A program made the position numbers and the translations under genes. Under the pieces are notes generated by a model, which did no database searches, had not been told where the DNA came from, and saw only the letters and a program-made list of their open reading frames with translations. A stretch of DNA of 12,806 nt from Rhizopus sp. PT2906. Its lineage: Eukaryota; Mucoromycota; Mucoromycetes; Mucorales; Rhizopodaceae. Numbering within the stretch: the stretch's first letter is position 1; every line of letters begins with the position of its first letter. Below, piece after piece: positions 8,524 to 12,806 of the stretch. Location: positions 1 through 12,806 of the forward strand of contig JAMYHX010000775.1 in assembly GCA_025529335.1 (NCBI GenBank). Direction: 5' to 3'.

Positions 8524-9210
8524 CTAGTGGCTTGATAGTGCTGGTTCAAGCACTCTAGTAAATGCAGTATGCCTTGATCTAATATCACTGTTATGGTTAA
8601 CATAATCTGCAAGAATCGATCAAATTTTTAATGCTGCGTTGACGTCTCGGTTCCAGACCTATCATTGGATGGAGTTGACAATATTAAAATATAATAAATC
8701 AGTACCTAACTAGTTGTAACTAAGCAAAAGTAACTTACCAAGTATCTACCACTGCCATTACCAGCTGAACACTGTGTACAAAGTTTCAACGGGGTATGCA
8801 ATGGGGGTGTAGTCTATTTTGTAAATGATTAGGCTAGAGCATAAACTTGAAGCGTTCAAAGTTTGGCAGATATACCTGTTTGCCTTTTTTGAGACAGAGA
8901 CTGAATCGAGTAATAGGGTTAATCAAGCGCAATATAGTTTATTCTGCAAGTAGTTTGTATATAAAAAGAGAACGTAAAGTAGTTACAGTAGCAATTTCCT
9001 ATAAAACGTTTCTAAAAACATATACTCAAGAATAAATATTCTTAAGCTTGTTGTGTTCGCTTGATTCAAGGGAGTACACACCATGATATCAATGACTTCA
9101 TCCAATCCTATGACGATATAATTGCCTCTTGGAACAATACGGACGACACTCAAACAGAAATTGAATAGGATCTTTTCTCCAGTTAAACAAAGTCGAGCAT
9201 AGGAAACGCA
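8524..9210 (-). pseudogene. Decayed Fanzor/TnpB-like (OrfB zinc-ribbon) nuclease gene
   Basis: Read on the minus strand, 8813-8739 codes an open segment with LKLCTQC and SGRYL and ends at a GTAAGT donor. An 80-nt intron (8738-8659, AG acceptor) joins it in phase 0 to VWNRDVNAALKI (8658-8623). The C-x2-C followed by RDxNAAxNI is the known zinc-ribbon plus RuvC-III signature of TnpB and eukaryotic Fanzor proteins; the Asp of RDVNAA is the third RuvC catalytic residue. A TGA (8622-8620) follows, but the frame stays open and protein-like for 31 more codons to a TAG at 8526-8524. Upstream in another frame, NASSLCSS (8856-8833) resembles the first zinc-ribbon half with its second Cys lost. Further upstream an open block (9210-8983) holds YIVIGLDEVIDIM, which may be a damaged RuvC-I strand (family G-x-D-x-G). 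At least one frame change and several stops show that it is not functional. The family call rests mainly on the RDVNAA segment; the RuvC-I reading is tentative. Confidence 0.55.
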
Positions 9211-9513
9211 TCACATATATTTTCAGAAAAATACTACGTTTGTAATAGAAGAGGAGAAAAACCTAATCTAGAAATAGAAAAGATCTTTTAAAAAACGCAA
9301 ACAAATACAGCACTATTTCTATTGCTTGAAGGGAGTCAAGCTTTCCGTGCTGAGGAGAGTGACCATGAAAGCGTGAGTGAAGACGTTAAGCAATGGCTTT
9401 AAATCTATTTTTTCAAAGATGTAAGCGACTGCTATGAAAGACAACCAGTTTAAATCTTGTGAGACTGTATGTATTTACCAAGATATAAAGAGTTTAATAT
9501 ACTGCATACTATG
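9211..9513. other. Gap between two transposon relics
   Basis: No supportable gene. On the minus strand, an open stretch of about 55 codons around 9310-9475 (with YIFEKIDLKPLLN) might be an eroded N-terminal part of the Fanzor-like gene, but it has no diagnostic motif. The opposite strand of the same bases is also open for about 37 codons. Confidence 0.35.
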
Positions 9514-10140
9514 CGTCCTTATACAGTATATCATAGTAATCTCTCAAATGGCTGAATGTGTTGAAGAACAAGCAGCTTCAGGAAAAAAGATCTCTTATCC
9601 TTTCATTAAAATGACATTGAATTGCAGCTCTTGTGTCTCTTCTACCATAGCCTTCATATAACTTTTGTAATATGACTTCCTTCGTATTATCCGATAAAGG
9701 CAAAAAAGAGATATCATCAAGGCTTCCAATAAGGTGATTATGCTCATTGTGAAGTTTAGTGGTGACCTGATTAGATGTTAGGAAATAGCAGGTGACAGTA
9801 AACATAGCACCTGTAATCGATCTTCTTGCTTGGTTTCTGAATTGGCCGGCTTTTAGATGATTCATCTTTTGTCTGTACACCAACATGACTCTTATAGAAT
9901 CCAGCTCGATGGCATATGTACTTAATTTTCCAAATGATGCTTCTTCTTGTTACGCGTTTTGGGCATAGGTTGGCCATCTTCGTTTAAAGTAGACATATCA
10001 CCATTCGTCTTTTCCTTGTGAATCCAACATACTGCATGATGGGCAGGTAAGTTTTCAATGATATTTTTCCAAGAGTCAATATCAACGGTAATTTCTCCAG
10101 GAAAGTGCGTGTATTGTTCTAAAACTAAGCTCTCAGACAT
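9514..10140 (-). pseudogene. Decayed Mutator-like/FAR1-type transposase N-terminus
   Basis: Three overlapping minus-strand frames code successive parts of one protein. 10140 to about 9925 starts with ATG (MSESLVLEQYTHFPGE, then KTRNKKKHHLEN). The next frame, from about 9930 to 9810, has KYICHRAGFYKSHVG and KPSKKIDYRC. The third, from about 9805 to 9578, has MFTVTCYFLTSNQ, KLHNEHNHLIGS and DISFLPLSDNTKEVI. The order C...C...HxH, with ICHRAG and HNEHNH, matches the FLYWCH/WRKY-GCM1-like DNA-binding domain found at the N-terminus of MULE and FAR1-type transposases, common in fungi. Two single-base frame changes break it; neither is explained by an intron, since splice phases do not fit. A stop at 9580-9578 is followed by an in-frame continuation to about 9514 (HLRDYYDILYKD). 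The catalytic DDE part was not found, so the copy is truncated. Confidence 0.6.
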
Positions 10141-10311
10141 GATTACTATTCTTTAATAAAAGGAGAATTAGTAGACGAAAAAGCTAAAGAATTAAAGGAG
10201 AATTGATGGCTACAACATCAAAGAATAAATAGCCACTTCAGGAATTTAAAGTTCAGAAAGAGTAGGTATGAAAAACGTCATTTTTTTTTCTTTCTTTTCT
10301 CTTCTTTGAAA
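10141..10311 (+). promoter_or_regulatory. IWR1 promoter region with pyrimidine-rich leader
   Basis: The gap lies between the transposase relic (minus strand) and the IWR1 start. A T/C-only tract at about 10280-10307 (TTTTTTTTTC, CTTTTCTCTTCTTT) lies immediately before the ATG at 10312. No clear TATA box at normal distance was seen. Confidence 0.4.
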
Positions 10312-11658
10312 ATGGCAAGTGATCCAATTACCATTCTGCGCATTAAGCGTAAACGAACAGAGGAGCCTCTTGAAGCTTTATGTAAAAATAATTTTACAAT
10401 ACAATCAGACTTGATGCTCACTTTGTGTATCAGTACTTCAACAACAAAATGAAGAAAAACGGTTAAAACGAAGCAATGAAGATACAAGTGTATTAAAAGG
10501 TGAGAGAGAAAAAGAGAGAGAGTAGAGAGAAAAGAGAGCTAATAAGATATTAGTATCAGCAACTGCACTTCCAACTATATTTCGTCTAGCAGAGACAGTA
10601 GAAGAAGCGAGTTTTTCAAACTTGGACGAAGCTCGAAAACTAAAAGTAAAGCGCGCTTAGTGATACAATATCATATATAACTCATGATCAATAGGATCGT
10701 ATTTCTAGACGTATTCAGCCTGGACTGAGTAGACCACAGACACCGACGTCCATAGAGGAAAGGAAAGAACAGTTGATGCAAAAGCAAAGTGTAGGGGAAA
10801 GAGAGAGAAAGAGCATGTAATCAACAGATCACTTATTTCCATTTCAGGATGTATCCAAAAAGGCAAGATATAGAGTTATCAGTCAAAATAGAGCAAAGGC
10901 AATGGAAAACATGCCACCGGTGTAAGTGTAAACTATAGAGAAAAAGAATTGCAACTGATGTAATCTTTAGTGTACAAAGTTCATCCGAAAAGGCAGCAGA
11001 AGATCTATTTCAGATGTATGAAGCAGTAAAAGATGATGAGACGACTGCTAAACAACCAAAGTAAAGAAAGCGTAGAATGGTGTGACTATAACTAAACGGG
11101 TAATAGGTTAATCTTGGATGAGGATACAGAGGATGTAGATGATATTATGTGCAATTTTATACCCATGATTAAGGAATATTTGACATGTAAGTTTATATCA
11201 CATATAGAATGAAAAGAGGGAACTAAAAACAAAAAAAAGTGAATGATCGAGAACAGAAACAAGAGGATGAAGATGACTATGTTTATGACGTTTATTACAG
11301 AGATGATCAAGAACCTAATACTCTTAATGTCAATAATGTTGGATCCCTCGTCTGGTTTGATGATACAACAGAGTATATGGATGATAATGACACTGAGAGT
11401 GAGATGGGTGATGTTGGTGATGAAGATTCTAATGGTAAGGGCATAAACAATCCTTTTTTTCTTTCTTATACTTATCCCACATATAGCCGAAGATTATTAT
11501 CAAAATGATTATCCAGATGAAGAGGATGATCACGATGACCATGATGAATTTGAAGAACGTAAGCACAAGATGGTTTGGTTATATCATTTGTTAATATTTT
11601 TTGTACTTTAGAATACGGATATAATCTCTCTTCAGATGACGAAGACTATTCTTTATAG
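10312..11658 (+). CDS. IWR1: IWR1 (SLC7A6OS family), RNA polymerase II nuclear import factor, 293 aa, ten exons
   Basis: Exons: 10312-10381, 10434-10499, 10554-10645, 10695-10790, 10848-10921, 10971-11060, 11107-11186, 11240-11434, 11487-11558, 11612-11658. The nine introns are 46-57 nt with GT/AG ends, and all phases agree. Residues 4-18 (DPITILRIKRKRTEE) and the later KRLKR form the family's N-terminal start and likely nuclear localisation signal. Then come TIFRLAETVEEASF, RISRRIQ, KKARYRV, and DVDDIMCNFIPMIKEYL (about 172-188, matching DPDVILCNSVELI in the human protein). The Iwr1 core is DDYVYDVYYRD (about 201-211), followed by acidic tracts with QNDYPDEEDD and the end YGYNLSSDDEDYSL. Known family role: Iwr1 binds assembled RNA polymerase II in the cytoplasm and carries it into the nucleus through importin. 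Intron 2 could instead end at 10559, removing two residues. Family assignment is firm. Confidence 0.93.
10500..10815 (+). repeat. GA-rich tracts in IWR1 introns 2 and 4
   Basis: Introns 2 (10500-10553) and 4 (10791-10847) begin GTGAGAGAG and GTAGGGGAAAGAG and carry AG/GA simple repeats over their 5' halves (about 10502-10538 and 10795-10812). The 3' parts return to normal branch and acceptor sequence. A similar GA tract lies at 8392-8414. Confidence 0.75.
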
Positions 11659-11673
11659 ATACAAAAGTTTCTT

Positions 11674-11679
11674 AATAAA
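11674..11679 (+). terminator. AATAAA poly(A) signal of IWR1
   Basis: A canonical AATAAA 15 nt past the TAG stop (11656-11658), predicting a 3' UTR of only a few tens of bases. Confidence 0.6.
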
Positions 11680-11886
11680 CATAACCGCGTCTCGCTAATT
11701 TTTTAGTTTATATACTCCTGTTTTGATATTTACGCGTAAATAGTAAACATAAAGAGCCACACAGTAAGGCTGTCATCTTATTGTCGCACACACTCAAACT
11801 CTACCCGTATCTATTTTAAATTTAAGCTTATTTCCCACTGCTTTATTTTGTTTTCCTTTTGTTTTATTTTCTTTTTATACACACAC
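11680..11886 (+). promoter_or_regulatory. Promoter region of the right-hand gene
   Basis: The gap between IWR1 and the next start codon. A T-rich tract (about 11836-11878, TTTTGTTTTCC and TTTTATTTTC) lies just before the ACACACAC leader and the ATG at 11887. It fits the pyrimidine-rich promoter type seen for the other genes in this window. Confidence 0.4.
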
Positions 11887-12806
11887 ATGACTCAAACACT
11901 TCCTTGGGATCAAGATACTCCTCTAAGTATTTCCGAGCTTCTGAAGCATGTAAGTATATAAACACGCCATTTATCCCCCTCTTTATTTATTTTGTCCCTT
12001 CTTAAAAAGTCTATGGGTTCAGTCAATATGCTTGCCTCAGATAATTCCTTGCTTTCTCAAATGTCTACTCACTTGAACGGACTTCTTCGTCATCGCCAAG
12101 ACGATCCTCTTCAAGTCTTTGACAAGCTATTCCATCACGCTGAAAAGGCTATGACATCCGAAGCCGATAGACAAGTCCTGTCTGTCTTAAAATGTCAAGT
12201 GTCTAGTTTTATTGGTGTAACTCTTGGTGTTGAACCTTTTTTAGAACAAGACCGAAAAGTAAAAGAAGAAAAAGAAGAAGATGAAGGTGAAAAGATATCA
12301 TTGTCCGCTGCTATCGTCAAGGAAGAAGAGCACAAGAAGAGTGCTTGGGAGCAAACCAAGGCATTTTACCATCAAGTGAAGGCTGATATCTTTGGTCCTG
12401 AACATTCAGAGCACGAAAGACTTCGTCAGTTGGCAGAGGAGCACTATGGTGAACACAGTGCTGAGGAAGAAAGTGGAGATGATGATGAATATGAAGAGAT
12501 TGAAGAGACAGTTCAAATCAAGTCTCGTGAAATAGGTGCACCCGATGAGTTTAAGGTGGTTCGTCGACGTCAAAAGAAAAAGAAGACAACAACAACCAAG
12601 ATTACCTTTAATTCACCTTACACCAGCAGCGACATGAGACAGCCACCTCGTCATCCTATTCGTGCACGCGAATTCCGTCCAAGAAGACTAGAACCATTAC
12701 CCGAGGATACGTTTTGTATACCCATCTTCTTCCCTTCTGAAGAAAGTTACGGAGTAAGTCGTACAAAAATGGATCGGCACTTGATTAACTTTACTTTAGG
12801 TATTCC
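11887..12806 (+). CDS. Unknown protein, N-terminal 271 aa, cut by the window edge
   Basis: Exons 11887-11949, 12010-12753 and 12800 onward. Intron 1 (11950-12009, 60 nt) has GTAAGT and ends AAAAAG. Intron 2 (12754-12799, 46 nt) has GTAAGT and ends TTTAG. Phases are 0 throughout, and the third exon begins GTA TTC (Val-Phe). Residues 35-61 form an amphipathic helix pair with LNGLLRHRQDDPLQVFDKL. After an acidic/basic linker come a helical EEEHKKSAWEQTKAFYHQV stretch, an acidic run (EEESGDDDEYEEIEE, about 183-197), a basic run (RRRQKKKKTTTT), and then PRRLEPLPEDTFCIPIFFPS and EESYG before intron 2. No signal peptide, membrane segment or known catalytic motif is visible. I do not recognise the family. 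The N-terminal helix pair loosely resembles the docking part of radial-spoke RSP4/6 proteins, a weak hint only. The rest of the gene lies outside the window. Confidence 0.75.

Noticed and set aside
9061..9165. Plus-strand frame containing DINDFIQSYDDIIASW, first read as a transposase tail
   Set aside because: It is the complement of the minus-strand block read as a possible Fanzor RuvC-I segment, it is short and closed by stops, and the minus-strand reading fits the adjacent zinc-ribbon evidence better.
9771..9977. Possible introns that would join the three transposase frames into an intact gene
   Set aside because: The candidate GT/AG pairs (33 and 44 nt) give the wrong phase, and the conserved domain residues continue through the supposed introns, so frameshift decay is the simpler reading.
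1..12806. tRNA or rRNA genes and CRISPR arrays
   Set aside because: No tRNA box-B-like motif in a foldable context, no rRNA-like block and no regularly spaced repeats were seen on either strand by eye.

Overview
The window looks like nuclear DNA of an intron-rich, AT-rich early-diverging fungus, most likely a Mucoromycota (Mucorales-type) species. The evidence is short introns (mostly 46-68 nt, GTAAGT-like donors, CTAAT/CTAAC-like branch sites), very short intergenic gaps, A/T-rich and pyrimidine-rich promoters, and proteins that match conserved eukaryotic families with fungal features (PXR1 beginning MGLA, a fungal-type kelch protein, NUP85, IWR1). The species cannot be read from the sequence. 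Nothing bacterial or organellar was seen.

Layout from left to right. 1-2287: no gene I can support. 2288-3130 (+): an intronless coiled-coil protein. 3553-4368 (+): PXR1/PINX1-type G-patch protein in two exons. 4385-6370 (-): NUP85 nucleoporin in seven exons, converging on PXR1 with only 16 bp between the two stop codons. 6442-8043 (-): kelch-repeat protein in five exons, 71 bp upstream of NUP85 in the same orientation. 8044-10311: a transposon graveyard holding a decayed Fanzor/TnpB-like nuclease gene (8524-9210, -) and a decayed Mutator-like/FAR1-type transposase N-terminus (9514-10140, -). 10312-11658 (+): IWR1 (SLC7A6OS family) in ten exons. 11887-12806 (+): a gene of unknown function that runs off the right edge.

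The recognised genes are housekeeping genes of the nucleus: ribosome biogenesis and Prp43 activation (PXR1), the nuclear-pore Y complex (NUP85) and nuclear import of RNA polymerase II (IWR1). They are independent fungal genes, not an operon. Most gene models were built by hand from splice signals, phase agreement and family resemblance, because single-frame ORFs capture only pieces of them.

The most interesting observation is the Fanzor-like relic. It keeps a spliced zinc-ribbon/RuvC-III signature (CTQC, then WNRDVNAA) but has in-frame stops and frame changes. Other points of interest are a kelch-repeat boundary intron found at the same position in two consecutive repeats, stop codons that overlap poly(A) signals, and an apparently shortened NUP85 N-terminus with a 24-nt exon. 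I see no intact new defence, biosynthetic or mobile system.
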